Assembly (NCBI GenBank): GCA_947465275.1
Contig: CANIAI010000189.1
Location: 1 to 5,383, forward strand
Direction: 5' to 3'
From: Acidobacteriota bacterium
GTDB lineage: Bacteria; Acidobacteriota; Vicinamibacteria; Vicinamibacterales; UBA2999
DNA: 5,383 bases
The stretch's first letter is position 1. Each line of letters opens with the position of its first letter. Below are positions 5,351 through 5,383 of the stretch, in pieces. A model generated the notes under the pieces. It had not been told where the DNA came from. It did not search any database and was given only the letters and a program-made list of their open reading frames with translations. Both the position numbers and the translations under genes were made by a program.

Positions 5351-5383
5351 ATGAAGCATCCCCCCGTCTGCCAGCTCATCGAC
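5351..5383 (+). CDS. Possible start of a further gene, truncated by the window edge
   Basis: An ATG opens a frame of 11 codons (MKHPPVCQLID) that reaches the last base of the window without a stop. It lies about 106 bp after pdxH on the same strand. GGGG at 5335-5338 is a poor and distant ribosome site. The fragment is too short to identify. It could be the true N-terminus of the next gene or a chance frame. Confidence 0.35.
   Translation, partial: MKHPPVCQLID

Noticed and set aside
4483..5379. 298-codon minus-strand frame opposite pdxH
   Set aside because: pdxH is complete and well conserved on the plus strand; the antisense product has no recognisable motif.

Overview
This is a GC-rich, densely packed chromosomal window of housekeeping genes. 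Gene order, near-zero spacing, GTG starts and protein sequences suggest a free-living high-GC Gram-negative bacterium. An acidobacterium of the Vicinamibacteria type is my best guess, resting on general resemblance of the ClpS and small winged-helix-like proteins and not on any search. I see no mobile element, CRISPR array, rRNA or tRNA gene.

Layout: (1) 89-358 (+) encodes a small, poorly characterised protein with a likely winged-helix fold. (2) A 44-bp convergent gap holds short GC-rich direct repeats and weak hairpins. (3) 403-1278 (-) is gluQ, glutamyl-queuosine tRNA(Asp) synthetase. (4) A 40-bp divergent gap separates it from a tightly packed (+) run: aat (1319-2011), clpS (2015-2347), clpA (2349-4607) and pdxH (4609-5244), with gaps of 3, 1 and 1 nt. 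(5) After pdxH come a strong GC hairpin and a ~100-nt leader. The first 11 codons of another possible gene (5351 onward) run off the window.

How the genes work together: aat, clpS and clpA form nearly the whole Leu/Phe N-degron pathway in one apparent operon. Aat attaches Leu or Phe from charged tRNA to proteins with N-terminal Arg or Lys. ClpS binds the resulting N-degron. ClpA receives the substrate from ClpS, unfolds it and threads it into ClpP, which is not encoded here. PdxH (pyridoxal-phosphate formation) seems to ride on the same transcript without an obvious functional link. gluQ, transcribed divergently from aat, is another enzyme that handles an activated amino acid and tRNA.

All five recognised genes look intact, with catalytic motifs present. 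The points most worth a second look are Gln in place of the usual Met at the ClpS gatekeeper position, the very short gluQ/aat divergent spacer, a ClpS acidic tail whose codons also supply the clpA ribosome binding site, and the uncharacterised small gene at the left edge. I do not see convincing evidence of an undescribed system.
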